The position numbers were made by a program, and so were the translations under genes. Positions 33,976 through 45,670 of a DNA stretch of 64,000 nt are shown piece after piece. Numbering within the stretch: position 1 is the stretch's first letter; each line of letters begins with the position of its first letter. The DNA comes from Silene conica. Its lineage: Eukaryota; Streptophyta; Magnoliopsida; Caryophyllales; Caryophyllaceae. The DNA is taken from assembly GCA_029255685.2 (NCBI GenBank), contig CM055312.2, positions 82,687,010 to 82,751,009 of the forward strand, in the 5' to 3' direction. The notes beneath the pieces were generated by a model. The model had not been told where the DNA came from, made no database searches, and worked only from the letters and a program-made list of their open reading frames with translations.

Positions 33976-34186
33976 TCTTGTTCTTTTGGATTGAAACTTA
34001 ATTGAATTGAATTGAACTGAACTTAACTGAACTTATAGGAACTGAACTTATAGGATCTGAACTAAATTTATAGGATCTAAACTGAACTGAACTTATAGGA
34101 TCTTAACTGAACTGAACTTATAAGATATTAATTGAACTAAATTTATAAGATCTGAACTTAATTAACTTAATTTAATTTAAGTTAAC

Positions 34187-34219
<33 letters not shown>

Positions 34220-35010
34220 CCAAGAGAAGACATTGATAAAAAAAAAATAGTCTAAAACACAAGTTAATATAACCATCATCTACTTCATCTTCATTATCAA
34301 TATCACTGTCGACAAAAAATCCATAGCCTCGCCAAATATTTTTGACTATGTTGCTTCGTACTTTATACACGGTTGTCTTCCGCTTTTATCAAACATGCCT
34401 GAATCTAATGTTTCTTAAATGTTCACATCATGTTGTATAATTCCAAAAGCGTGCATTCTAATAAAATTATGGAGGGTGAATGTAAAAAGAATGATCGATA
34501 TTTGATACTTATATGATATTTGGGGCATGATTTTTTACACATTCCACCTTTTCTTTAATTGACCAAACGTATTTTAAACTTTTATTCTCGATGATGAATG
34601 TTGATATTTGAAGTATTCTACCCTTCCTTCAGGCGGTCAATGCTTGTATTCAGGCATATGGCATTAGGGTGAGTGTGTGTAAGATCGTTTGGTATTAATG
34701 AGATAATAAAAACGGGTACAATTATTAGTAATTTGTTTTTTTTAAGAAAATAACGTGTATCGAATAATTAAAGCGAAATGTTTTATCGGTTGTTAAAATA
34801 ATATTTCGTATATAGCTTTTTTTAATTGAGCTTATATGAGCTGAACTGAACTGGACTTATAGGAACTGAACTTAACTGAACTGACTTATAAAAACTGAAC
34901 TGACTTATAGGAACTGAACTGAACTGAATTTATAGGAACTAAACTGAACTGAACTTATAGAATCTGAAGTAAACTTAAATTAAGTGACTTGAAGTCCAAA
35001 AGAACAGGGG
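33976..35010. mobile_element. MITE built of AACTGAACTTATAGGA repeats
   Basis: The left end TTGTTCTTTTGGA and the right end TCCAAAAGAACAGG are inverted repeats. Both arms are tandem arrays of (T)GAACTGAACTTATAGGAA (33990-34170 and 34840-34975). The centre includes an ATT microsatellite (34186-34218) and unrelated AT-rich sequence. No transposase. A decayed relative sits in ROPGEF intron 6. Confidence 0.7.
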
Positions 35011-35335
35011 CCAAAGTGTATATATATACTTTTTACACAAATCTTTAAAAATGTTAAAAAAAACTACTAAAAGTACAATTGAGAGTGTGTTAGATGTTTT
35101 TTTATTAATTTAAATGTGTGATAGTTGATTAATGGTGAATCATTTAATGACATTTTATATAAATAAAGGTGGTCCATAAGGACACTTTAGTCATTTTCTT
35201 TGCTTTATTAGGAAAGTGGTAGTTTAGATATGAATGGAGAAAGTATAATATAGTAATTTTGTGAGAGGAGATAGAGAGAAAAGAAATGGAGAAAATCTAA
35301 ACCCCTATTTAACCACATGCTCTTCGTCAACAATA
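35011..35335. other. Spacer, nothing recognised
   Basis: AT-rich sequence between the MITE and the nested-element block, without a recognisable coding or repeat boundary. Confidence 0.4.
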
Positions 35336-35809
35336 TACTTCCTCCTCGGGAGCTCCACTCTGCCACTTTATTTTTTCACGTTTGTCAACGCTTATTTTAC
35401 ATGGTAATATTGTTAGTTACGTATTTTTAAAAATTATAAAAGTTAGATATTTTTAATATATTTGTAAAGATGAATTAAAAAAAATCTCGCATAAATATTG
35501 ATGTGTGCATATTATATACACTTTTTAGTACCTTTTGGCACGCATTTCTATGCATTATGGATGATTTCATATCGCTTTATTCCCCGAACACGCTACTTTG
35601 TGCTTTTCTTGCCATTTTGTAGGAATGAGCCTGAAAGTGGTGAAAACCGAGCCAAAGTTGTCCCCAAGTACATTCATTTAGGAGATGGAAGTCGGAACAA
35701 ACGTTACAAGTATTGGGAAGCGTGAATCATCCAAGTGAAAAGCTATTTGAGGTGCGCACAATGAAGAAAGGAAACTAGGCAAATAAGGAAGAGCTTCACT
35801 ACAAGAATA

Positions 35810-36005
35810 CGGAAAACAGGCGACGGAAAATGGCGACTGATATCTGTAGTCGCCAAATTGGCGACTAAAAATAAATTTTAGCGACTGAAATAGTCCCCAA
35901 AATGGCGACTGAAACTTTTCCCCAAATTTTTTCCCACCGACACAAAATGGCGACTGAAACAGAGATTTGGCGACTGAACAAAGCCCAAAATTGGCGACTG
36001 AAGCT
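35810..36005. repeat. CACTA left subterminal repeats (TGGCGACTG)
   Basis: About eight copies of GGCGACTG or its reverse complement lie between 35820 and 36003, in both orientations. In En/Spm elements such arrays bind the accessory transposase. Confidence 0.8.
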
Positions 36006-36198
36006 GCAGTCCTCTTTGACAAACTAAAAGAAGACGGTTGATATACATAACCGTCCTCTTTGTCAAAATGAAAGAGGACGGTTTGAGTTTTTTATAACCG
36101 TCCTCTTAGGCTACGAGGACGGGTGAATTTAGGACGGTTCGTTTTAGAATTAAGGACGGATTTGAACCGTCCTCGTAGTCCATTTTTGTAGTAGTGTC
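36005..36198. mobile_element. Terminal fragment of a second CACTA element
   Basis: The segment ends in TTTTTGTAGTAGTG (36185-36198), a CACTA right terminus unlike that of the host element. Its subterminal motif is different: GAGGACGG / CCGTCCTC recurs six or more times. It sits between the left subterminal repeats and the transposase remnant, replacing the N-terminal transposase exons. No matching left end or duplication is visible. Confidence 0.65.
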
Positions 36199-37247
36199 TA
36201 TGGAGCATTTACCTGTCCATTTGCCCTACGAAGTCAAAGTTGGAGGACTCGTTCAATATAGATGGATGTAAGGTAATAATAGTAAGAGTCCTAACTATTT
36301 TTAGTATATTAAATTATTAATCTATATTATTAAACATTGATCTAATAAATGTGTAGGTTTCTTAATCATGTGAAGAAAAAGATTGGTAACAAAGCTAAGG
36401 TAGAAGGTTCTATATGTAATGCCTATTTAACGGAAGAGATTGCAAATTTTTGTTCTCTCTACTTTGAAAAGCATATAGAAACCAAAGCAAGAAACTTGAT
36501 TGTTGATAAAGCAGATGAAGTTGATTCAAGTTTACCCGAGTTTTTTCAAACTCAAGATGATGAAGGTTGTTCATCAAAAGGTGGAACGAGATATTTGGAC
36601 GACAAGAAATACAATAGTGCTCACTTATACGTTTTATCAAATTGTGAGATCTTAGAGTCATATGAAGCAAAATTCGTGACTGATTTCAATAAGGAACATC
36701 CTAGTGTGAGTAAGGATGATGTTTGGGACAAACATGAAGATAAATTTCCAAAATGGTTTCAGAACCATGTCATTGAGTTCAATATCCAAGATGATTTGAT
36801 AAGAAGTTTGCCTTCGGTCCTTCATGATTGGTTAAGACGTGGAACCAATATTCAGTTAATGGATTTAGTTTCCACACATTCGACCACGGTAAAGGTAAGG
36901 CTAGATGCAATTATGGTGTTACTATTTCTTCTACTGATGACCATGAGTATTATGATATTATAGATGACATCTTTGAGATCTCTTATACTGGTCGTGACCG
37001 TGCATATAAAACTACCTTATTCAAGATTGAATGGAAGGATAATTCCCCAAACTTGTGGAAGTGAATCATACTCGGACATACTCTAAGTATGATCCCTTTA
37101 TACTTGCACATCAAGCTCAACAAGTGTATTTCGCTTCCTATCCAAGCACGACAAATGATAGAAATAGTAAGGCATAGTGGGCAGTCATTAAGACAAAGGC
37201 ACGATCACAAATTGATACCACCTTTTTTCAGGAAGAAATAGTATCAA

Positions 37248-38551
37248 TGTTGGAAACTAAGTTCCTGATTTTATACTCAAATCTAATGTGAGTTTTGTTT
37301 CTTTAAGTTTAGGTTATAAAACTTAATAAGATCTTATGCATGCATGATGATATCATAAGATGTGATAGTCCTTACATTGGTTTTAGAAGGTTTATACTCA
37401 ATAATCTCCTATTACTTGAGTCTTCAAACCGATATACCCTTACAACGATCTAACAAAAATCGTCTCCAAAAGATATGTATCAAGGACCCGATCTCAAACT
37501 AACATCAATTTTGTTACTAGAAAATTAGTATTAGTATACTAGAATGAATAATATTATTACTCTTATAATATTACTACCATGGAAATATTTTATTTTCTTA
37601 AGAAACTATTTTGCTTAGAAAACTTAGAGAGAATGATGTTGTAGTAATGTGAGATAAGTGTAAACATCAACTAACAACAAGTGAACTTGTGGTGGTGGAT
37701 AGTGTGGTATTTATAGAGCAACAATGCTCACATGAGAGGGCATATGGCCGGCCATGTCAAGCCTTCATGGCCTATGCATGCTCTCTTAAACTCTTACACA
37801 AAGGCTCAAATATGCCTTACACATATGTTTTGTGTATCTTACACACAATCCCCTTACTTACTTACACAAACTATCACTTGCTAATTTAAACACACAATCC
37901 ACACATATACATACATTATCACGGCTGAAAATGGGTCTTATTATGACCCATTTTATCTTTGTCAATTGTGTTAATTTGTAACATGTCACACATGTCTTAT
38001 AACACATGACCCTATTTGTTAATCATGCAATTTTAACTATTAGAATTCATAATTTACAAATTTATCACATTTAAATAATAATTCCAATATTTCGAAATTA
38101 TTATTGTATAAAATGTAATATCATAATTTTAATTACAACTCTTTGCAATTTTATGATCAACCGTGTTCATTCTCAATTTAATCATTTCCCAAACGAATAA
38201 ATAAAAACCGAGTAATAAAATGATTTTATTACTTTGACTATAATTATTATAATCCCATTATAAAATATTCGTCATATAAAATTATTTCCAAAATTTCTAG
38301 TTATCAATTAATTTGTATCCAATACAATATTAATTAATTATTCTATTGAGACGGAATTCCCTAAAGAAATGACCTTAAGGGATCAACTGATCACCACCAT
38401 CATATGACGATAATGTCAAACTCTAGACAGCCAATCATTATCGATAAATGTTGATCAGTTGAATTTAAAAGAGTAACACTCCCAGTTGTGATTCATTCAA
38501 ATGAGTTTTAATTACGTCAACACACTATTGTCGAGGACACTTCCTCCAACA
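37248..38551 (-). repeat. 3' LTR of the Copia-like element (left copy)
   Basis: 1,304 bp, TGTTGGAAACTAAG to CCTCCAACA. By eye roughly two dozen differences separate it from the right copy, including two compensating one-base indels, so the insertion is fairly young. Confidence 0.92.
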
Positions 38552-41029
38552 ATCTCCCACTTGTCCGAGACATGTGTGTCACCAATTCTCTTGCCCTATT
38601 ACTATCTTCCACTCAATGCATGGCGGCGTCCTCTCAGGTCGTGCCGACAATTGATTAAAATCTAGAGTGGTTTTTCTCGATCTGGAGTTATAACTACTGA
38701 CCGGAATTATCTACCATAGATACCTTCCGAGCGTGGCCACGTATTTCTAGTTATTATTCTCCTCGAGTGGCCGTTCAACCCTGACAAGGGGTGGACAATT
38801 CCTAATCGACTTATTCCTTCCGGCTGGCCATAGTCCATCATAACCCAAAATATATCCTTATAAACCCCAGTTACGAAGTTGTTAGGACATAAATCAAAGT
38901 TAATCTGAAAACTATGCCACCTCAGAGAACATTCATTAGTCCAAGAACTGACTCATGTGAAACACGATAGATGCTCCCGCCACGACCAGGCAGTCTTTTA
39001 ACAAGAGTATGCCAGAGCTCTATCAGCGGTCATTAGCCCGGCAAATGTGTCTTAACATGTCTATGCCTAGGTGATCGATTAGTCATCCCGTATGACTCTA
39101 TGGCAATTGAACTTGCCATCAATCGCATCACACATCCGGTTGCATTGAGATGTAACCTCACTTAAGCAACTAGGGGCGAGGTCATGATAATTCAATTCAC
39201 TTTAATGGGGTTCAATATGGTCTTACCATCCCATTTGAATTTTACTTGACCTTTCGTGAGTTATAAATAACTCAAACGATTAGTGGATTACACCATCCAA
39301 GTGATCAACCTTTGAACACCATTTAATTTGCAATGAGCTTAAGGGTTTCTCGTTTAAATCCCTTAAAGTTGTAATTATCTTCATTTTGGGTAAACCAGGT
39401 TTACCACGTGCGAGCGTTCACTCTGCGGATCATATCCACATATACTATTTTATCTCAATGAGATAAGTCATTATGTGCATTGTATAACTCCCAGCTACAG
39501 CAATGCTATTACATAATTTGTGAATTTATACATTTTTTAGAATCTTGTGATGACCATGTAGTTAAAATACAAGTCATTTAGATGCATAGTCAATGAATGT
39601 AAGCCAAAGATTATCACAAATCTTTGCTTGGTATCTTGGAACTTGAGTCGTTGCAAACCTTTTACCATACGACTAAGTTATCTTCCAAAATCTTCAATTT
39701 GTCTTTCATCTTCATTGGAGAATAATTTGACAATTGATCAAGGTTTAATCATTGGTTCAATCAACTGCTCAACAGGTTATCCTGCAAGCGGCACGCATCC
39801 ACTTTACACGATTATACTAATGGCGGAAACATTAGCGATTTAAACGTGCAAACGATAGTACTTAAGGTTCGATAAATTTCCATGATCCCATCATGGCTAT
39901 ACTATCTTCATCTCCATGAACAACCTTAACACTAATAACAAGATGTCTTTTATAATTCAGAAATTTATAAAATGGTCTTATGCAAATATTTATAGTTTAT
40001 TTGTTAAATAAATCATATAAAAGCCGTGTTTATGGTTAAAAATCCGATTTAAATTATAAAAACTTGCAATAATTTGCCATAAATTTTTAGTCATCCTAAG
40101 ATATATATTAGAACCTGAAAATGACCAAAAATTACAGACCATGCTCGAAATTTTATTTTTACGACTCATAAATTACGATTATTAACTAATTAACTCATAA
40201 AAATTAATAATCATAAAAACAGAAACTTTTTGAAATCCAACTTTTAGATCTGATGTTCCTATTATATAAGACATCTATGGGTAAAATCTATGCCATAATA
40301 TTTAGATTAACTATTTTTAACACAATAAGTCATTATTTAGCCGATTTTAACTATTAAAATCATAAAACATGCATCATTTGAGAATAAATTCCCAAAAATT
40401 ATATACATTCTGTAAATATTGCATGTGACATTGGGTTAAAATTTTATGGCAAAATTCCAACTATAACTTTTAAAGTCGAATTTAAGTCACTATTAATCCT
40501 ATTTTTACTATAAAAATCATTAATTACAAGTCCAATAAAACCGAAAATTTATACAGGTATTTTATATATTGCATGTGACTTCTCATAAAATTTTTAAGGT
40601 CAAATTCGAAATATAACCTTCTATACCCATTTTTACTCATATTATGACTATTTATCTCATAAAATTCATAATCCATGCATATTAACTCCATTTTTTACGA
40701 AACATCATATACAATATATTAAATATGCATGTGAGCACATATCAAAAAATCTCGGCCAGAAACTATTTTTAACTATTTTTCCCATTTATTGTTGTTTAAA
40801 ACCGATTTAAACTACAAAAAATACAAATAAATATAAAAATGAACAATAAAAATCCATAAAATTATTTTTATGTCCTAAAAACATTTTAGAATCAGAAACT
40901 TTAACATGAAAAATAATTTTGTGATTTATCATAATAAATACAATAATTTCGAAAATTATATGTTAATCCGTTTAACATAAAACATGAATCCTATCATGCA
41001 AGCAACAACCGTAATGCTCTGATACCACT
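38552..41029 (-). other. Non-coding internal region of the Copia-like element
   Basis: No open frame longer than about 70 codons and no gag, protease, RT or integrase motif on either strand. The first kilobase is less AT-rich (38552-39450), the remainder very AT-rich. Confidence 0.75.
41016..41027 (-). other. Primer-binding site of the Copia-like element
   Basis: GCTCTGATACCA on the plus strand reads TGGTATCAGAGC on the minus strand, complementary to initiator tRNA-Met, two bases from the right LTR. It sets the orientation. Confidence 0.9.
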
Positions 41030-42333
41030 TGTTGGAAACTAAGTTCCTGATTTTATACTCAAATCTAATGTGAGTTTTGTTTCTTTAAGTTTAGGTTATA
41101 AAACTTAATAAGATCTTATGCATGCATGATGATATCATAAGATGTGATAGTCCTTACATTGGTTTTAGAAGGTTTATACTCAATAATCTCCTATTACTTG
41201 AGTCTTCAAACCGATATACCCTTATAACGATCTAACAAAAATCGTCTCCAAAAGATACGTATCAAGGACCCGATCTCAAACTAAAACCAATTTTGTTACT
41301 AGAAAATTAGTATTAGTATACTAGAATGAATAATAATATTACTCTTATAATATTACTACCATGGAAATATTTTATTTTCTTAAGAAACTATTTTGCTTAG
41401 AAAACTTAGAGAGAATGATGTTGTAGTAATGTGAGATAAGTGTAAGCATCAACTAGCAACAAGTGAACTTGTGGTGGTGGATAGTGTGGTATTTATAGAG
41501 CAAGAATGCTAACATGAGAGGGCACATGGCCGACCATGTCAAGCCTTCATGGCCTATGCATGCTCTCTTACACTCTTACACAAAGGCTCAAATATGCCTT
41601 ACACATATGCTTTGTGTATCTTACACACAATCCCCTTACTTACTTACACACACTATCACTTGCTAATTTAAACACACAATCCACACATATACATACATTA
41701 TCACGGCTGAAAATGGGTCTTATTATGGACCCATTTTATCTTGTCAATTGTGTTAATTTGTAACATGTCACACATGTCTTATAACACATGACCCTATTTG
41801 TTAATCATGCAATTTTAACTATTAGAATTCATAATTTACAAATTTATCACATTTAAATAATAATTCCAATATTTCGAAATTATTATTGTATAAAATTTAA
41901 TATCATAATTTTAATTACAACTCTTTGCAATTTTATGATCAACCGTGTTCATTCTCAATTTAATCATTTCCCAAACGAATAAATAAAAACCGAGTAATAA
42001 AATGATTTTATTACTTTGACTATAATTATTATAATCCCATTATAAAATATTCGTCATATAAAATTATTTCCAAAATTTTTAGTTATCAATTAATTTGTAT
42101 CCAATACAATATTAATTAATTATTCTATTGAGACGGAATTCCCTAAAAATATGACCTTAAGGGATGAACTGATCACCACCATCATATGACGATAATGTCA
42201 AACTCTAGACAACCAATCATTATCGATAAATGTTGATCAGTTGACTTTAAAAGAGTAACACTCCCAGTTGTGTTTCATTCAAATGAGTTTTAATTACGTC
42301 AACACACTATTGTCGAGGACACTTCCTCCAACA
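41030..42333 (-). repeat. 5' LTR of the Copia-like element (right copy)
   Basis: 1,304 bp, the same length as the left LTR and nearly identical to it. Confidence 0.92.
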
Positions 42334-43585
42334 ATCAAATGGGACAATTTTGTCTCCAACAGACGAAATCATTGATCAAAATGAGAATGAACAGTTTGAA
42401 GAGTTGGAAGAGGAGGAGGATGTTGAAACTAATAATGAGTTGGAAGAAGGATGGGAGGAAGTAGATGAAGTGGGAGTTGTTGATGTTGATGAGGTTGAGG
42501 ATGAGGATGATGATGATGATGATGATGTTAAGGATGAGGATGAGGATAATGAGGATGATGTTGATCAAGAGGATGATGAAGATGATGATTAATTTGGTAT
42601 AGTAGTGCAATTTTGTCATGTTATTGTTCATATTTGTATTAAACATTTATTTTATGTTTGATTTTTACGTACTAATAACTTCATTTATGTGATTGTAGAT
42701 GGCAGGAGGTCGAGGTGGTAGAGGAAGACAACGAGGCGGTCACAGTGGTCAGCATATTCAGTCGATCGTGCAGGAGGAGGAGGATTTGATACTGAGTGAG
42801 TCTGAGGAGGCGGAGGAGCAGATACCACATGACCCGTGTGTACAGATTCAATACATACAGGACGGCAAGAAGATACCTGATCCAGCAGGATTTTGGTAAG
42901 TGTTATTAAATTTTTTATTATATTGTAATTATTCATTTTATTAGTAATAAAAGCCTAGTTTTAAGTAATAACAATTAATGTTTTAGATTTACACATCAGA
43001 CCGTTGTTCGAGAAGTAACTAATAGTACGAAGATATATTTGTTAGGTCATGTGCCACTTAATTGGACTGAAACTAGTGAAGCTCAAAAAGAAGCATGGTT
43101 TAATAACTTTCGGGTAATCAAAATCCTTTTATTAATTGCTTATTTTAGTATAATACTTACTAACTGCTGTTTTTTTAACTAATACTTAATTTTATTTTTT
43201 TGTAGCAAAATTTTTCTTGGGCGCCTGAATTAGAGGTCGTTGTCCGTCAGAGGTGCCACGATGTTGGTGCCTCTTGATACAAGATATTATTTATAAGATG
43301 GCTAAAATGAGAAAGGCCCCACATCTTCAAGGTATATCTATAAAATTAGCTTTGTCATCACTTGTATTGAATATATAAATGTTGAACATCTTACTAATAA
43401 TAACATAATTCATCATTGTAGGTGAGGCGTTTGAGGGTCTTATGAGGCGTCGTGATACCCCTGAGTTTCAAGCTAAATCGACGCAGAAAGCGAAAAACAA
43501 AAAGGGAGGGAAGAAGGATGGAATGACCGAGCCTACCCATAATGCGGGTTCACAGTCTTTTTTGGAAGTACTTTTTGGTGTAAGT

Positions 43586-43589
<4 letters not shown>

Positions 43590-43659
<70 letters not shown>

Positions 43660-43665
43660 ATATAG
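43590..43665. repeat. (AT)n microsatellite, left flank of element copy B
   Basis: AT dinucleotide run in an intron of the CACTA accessory gene, abutting the left terminus of the element at 43666. Confidence 0.9.
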
Positions 43666-44026
43666 GGTTGGGATCCGGACCGGTGAGAACTCTTCCTTAC
43701 GGAGGTTTTTTTTTAAAATTAATGACATAATTGGATTCGGCATGGAATTTTATGGCCAGAGAACATATTTCTTGGTCTAGAAAATAAATACTAGCGGCGG
43801 AAAAATGATAGATACGAAAAAATAGATAGTAGGTGCATGCAAATAAATAAAACGTATCTCACCTTTATTTCCGTCACTAGTATTTATTTTCTAGACCAAA
43901 AAATATGTTATCTAGCTATAAAATGCCATGCCGAATCCAATTATGTTATTAATTTTTTTTAAAAAAATCCGTAAGGTAGAGTTCTCACAAGGTTCTCATT
44001 GTAAGGTGGTTCTCACAGGATCCCAA

Positions 44027-44028
<2 letters not shown>
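43666..44028. mobile_element. Inverted-repeat element inserted in a (TA)n tract ('Micron'-type), copy B
   Basis: The left end GGGTTGGGATCCGGACCGGTGAGAAC and the right end, read in reverse as GACTTGGGATCCTGTGAGAACC, are inverted repeats bordered by (TA)n. From about 43826 to 44028 it follows copy A (10415-10606) base for base with moderate divergence: AAACGTATCTCACC, CCAAAAAATATGTTATCTAG and AAGGTAGAGTTCTCA recur in order. Copy B lacks the long GTGCATGAAA array. Confidence 0.78.

Positions 44029-44119
<91 letters not shown>
44029..44119. repeat. (AT)n microsatellite, right flank of element copy B
   Basis: AT dinucleotide run of about 45 units directly after the element. Confidence 0.92.
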
Positions 44120-44122
<3 letters not shown>

Positions 44123-44969
44123 ATACTTATTTATTTAGTTTATTTGAATATTGGTAATAATGTCATTTATATTCGAGGGTCAATAACAAAAATGAAAGAA
44201 CTTGGATTAAGCCAAAAGACAAAGCCTTATATGTAAGATGATTTTTTGTTAACTTATGATAGTTTTGTTAACTAATGATAGTTTTGTTAACTAATGATGA
44301 TAGTTGTTTGTTAACTAATGAGAGTTTTCTGTTAACTAATGTAGGAAGCATACGAGGCTGAGAAAGAGGCACATCCCGAAAAATCAGATAATGAGATTTG
44401 GTTTGATTCGGTGAAGGGATACAAGAAGGAGAATGTTTATGGCACCGGAAAGGCTCATGGTGTCTTTTTCAAAGAACCGACAAGAAGATCTTCATATGAG
44501 CCGCGACAAACTTATGAGCACGCTCTTTTGAGTCAACTACAGACTCAACTTGCTGATGAAAGAAGGGCGAATACAGAACGAGACGAAGAGTTTCGGTTGA
44601 TGAAAGAGCGCTTGAAGGCCATGGAAACCTACTTCGCCCAATGCAACCCCGGTCCACAACCACGTAATCACCCTAACGATCCACATGGAGAGGGTGGTGG
44701 TAGTGGAGCCAGCATGGGATTTGTAGTTTAGTTAGTTTAGTCCTTAGCTTGTAGTTAGATAATTTTTAGTTTACTTTAGCTTACTCCTTAGCTTGTAGTT
44801 GGATAATTTTCTCATTTTTGAATAAATGAGAAATTGGTGTTTCAAATGGTGTGGTTCGCCAAATTGGTGGTAATTTTCTGTTTGCAAGGTGTCATTGGGA
44901 ATTGGCACGATTAAAATGGATAATTGACACGATCAAAATAGAAATTCACCATGAAATGCCCAGCAGATT

Positions 44970-45300
44970 TGGCGATTGACATGATGTAAATGGCGACTGA
45001 ATACAGTCGCCAAAACAGAGCTGCCAAACCAGAAGTTCCTGTAATGCCAGGCCAATTGGCGACTGAAGAAGCATTTTGGCGACTGCACTTCAGTCGCCAA
45101 TTTGGCGACTACACCATGATCAGTCGCCAATTTGGCGACTACCACCACAGTCGCCAAAACCTACTATTGGCGACTGGAATTACTCGCCCATTTCATTTTG
45201 GCGACTAAGCCCTGCGACTGCATTATGGCGACTGCTTTCAGTCACCAATTTGGATTTGTCGACTGAAAGCAGTCGCCAAAATCAGTCGCTTGTTTCCTGT
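44970..45300. repeat. CACTA right subterminal repeats (CAGTCGCCA)
   Basis: More than ten copies of TTGGCGACT or AGTCGCCAA in both orientations, several as inverted pairs. They mirror the array at the left end. Confidence 0.85.
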
Positions 45301-45469
45301 ATTCTTGTAGTGCTTCAATTTGCTAGTGTCTACTTAGAAAAGCCATATCTCGAGTTCTACAACAGATATTTAGGGGATTCCAATTGGAGATGAAAGCTTA
45401 TCCTCTTAGCTTTCCAGTGCCGAAAAAATCGTTTGATTCACACGACTAATGAATAAATGACAGCCATTT

Positions 45470-45670
45470 GAAATTCAGTACGCGAAGTAGGAATTACGCG
45501 CTGAGAAGTACGCGATCGAGTAATCAATCCCCTCGATCGAGTACTCAATCCCCTCGATCGAGTATTTAACCTCCTCGATCGAGAGGTTTTGGTTCTTAAT
45601 CTCCTTGATCGAGTATTTAATCACCTTGATCGAGAGCTTTTGGTACTTATTTCCCTCGATCGACTTGATC
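45470..45670 (+). repeat. CTCGATCGAGTA tandem words in the solo LTR
   Basis: CCTCGATCGAGTA or a near form recurs about every 23-30 bases at least six times. CTCGATCGAG is a perfect palindrome. Similar arrays occur at 48500-48715 and, more diverged, at 15095-15240. Confidence 0.85.

Larger units (their letters stand above)
37248..42333 (-). mobile_element. Non-autonomous Copia-like LTR retrotransposon (LARD type)
   Basis: Two 1,304-bp LTRs (TGTTGG...CCAACA) enclose 2,478 bp without coding capacity. The 5-bp duplication ATCAA flanks the element (37243-37247 and 42334-42338). The reverse complement of the initiator-tRNA primer site, GCTCTGATACCA, lies at 41016-41027 just inside the right LTR. 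A purine tract on the minus strand (AAGTGGGAGAT) adjoins the left LTR. Both put the element on the minus strand. The purine-tract and LTR start resemble Copia elements. It has no gag, protease or RT and needs proteins in trans. It sits inside the CACTA transposase gene. Confidence 0.9.
36202..42592 (+). pseudogene. CACTA transposase C-terminal remnant (DUF4218/DUF4216), split by an LTR element
   Basis: This is the downstream part of a TNP2/TNPD-type transposase. The first exon (about 36203-36272) encodes HLPVHLPYEVKVGGLVQYRW. After an intron, 36356-36800 encodes the DUF4218 end, with NKAKVEGSICNAYLTEEIAN and RYLDDKKYNSAHLYVLSNCE. A frame change and a TGA near 36820 separate it from the DUF4216 stretch (36828-37064: VNGFSFHTFDHGKGKA). 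Coding-like sequence continues to the LTR element at 37248 and resumes after it in an acidic Glu/Asp-rich C-terminus ending at 42592. The DDE catalytic region is absent. It is therefore a dead gene. Confidence 0.85.
42699..44731 (+). pseudogene. CACTA accessory transposase, Transposase_24 (Ptta/En/Spm) type, decayed
   Basis: The second CACTA gene. Approximate exons: 42699-42895 (MAGGRGGRGRQRGGHSGQ start, acidic middle), 42987-43113 (TKIYLLGHVPLNWTETSEAQ), 43206-43331, 43422-43579 (MRRRDTPEFQAKSTQKAKNK) and 44345-44731. The last exon holds EKSDNEIWFDSVKGYKKENV, then a coiled-coil-like QTQLADERRANTERDEEFRL and a Gly-rich end. The third exon carries in-frame stops (near 43276), and the first junction would create a stop, so the gene looks inactive. 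Family members bind the subterminal repeats. The fourth intron holds a (TA)n tract and a (TA)n-resident element. Confidence 0.78.
35797..45312. mobile_element. CACTA (En/Spm) transposon, complete ends, internally rearranged
   Basis: The left terminus CACTACAAGAATACGG and the right terminus, ending CTGTATTCTTGTAGTG, are matching inverted repeats starting with CACTA. The 3-bp duplication CTT flanks both (35794-35796 and 45313-45315). Subterminal copies of TGGCGACTG / CAGTCGCCA cluster within about 220 bp of the left end and 340 bp of the right, as expected of transposase-binding sites. Inside are remnants of the two usual CACTA genes, a second CACTA end, a Copia-like insertion and a (TA)n-resident element. 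Without the 5.1-kb insertion the element is about 4.4 kb. The catalytic part of the transposase is missing, so it could move only in trans. Confidence 0.92.

Noticed and set aside
36828..37064. Independent small gene
   Set aside because: It is the DUF4216 part of the CACTA transposase in another frame after a frameshift, not a separate gene.
39628..39843. 71-codon frame in the Copia-like internal region
   Set aside because: No motif of any retroelement protein, and it is on the strand opposite to the element's transcript.
42335..42646. Ile/Asn-rich minus-strand frame
   Set aside because: It is antisense to the Glu/Asp-rich end of the CACTA transposase remnant.
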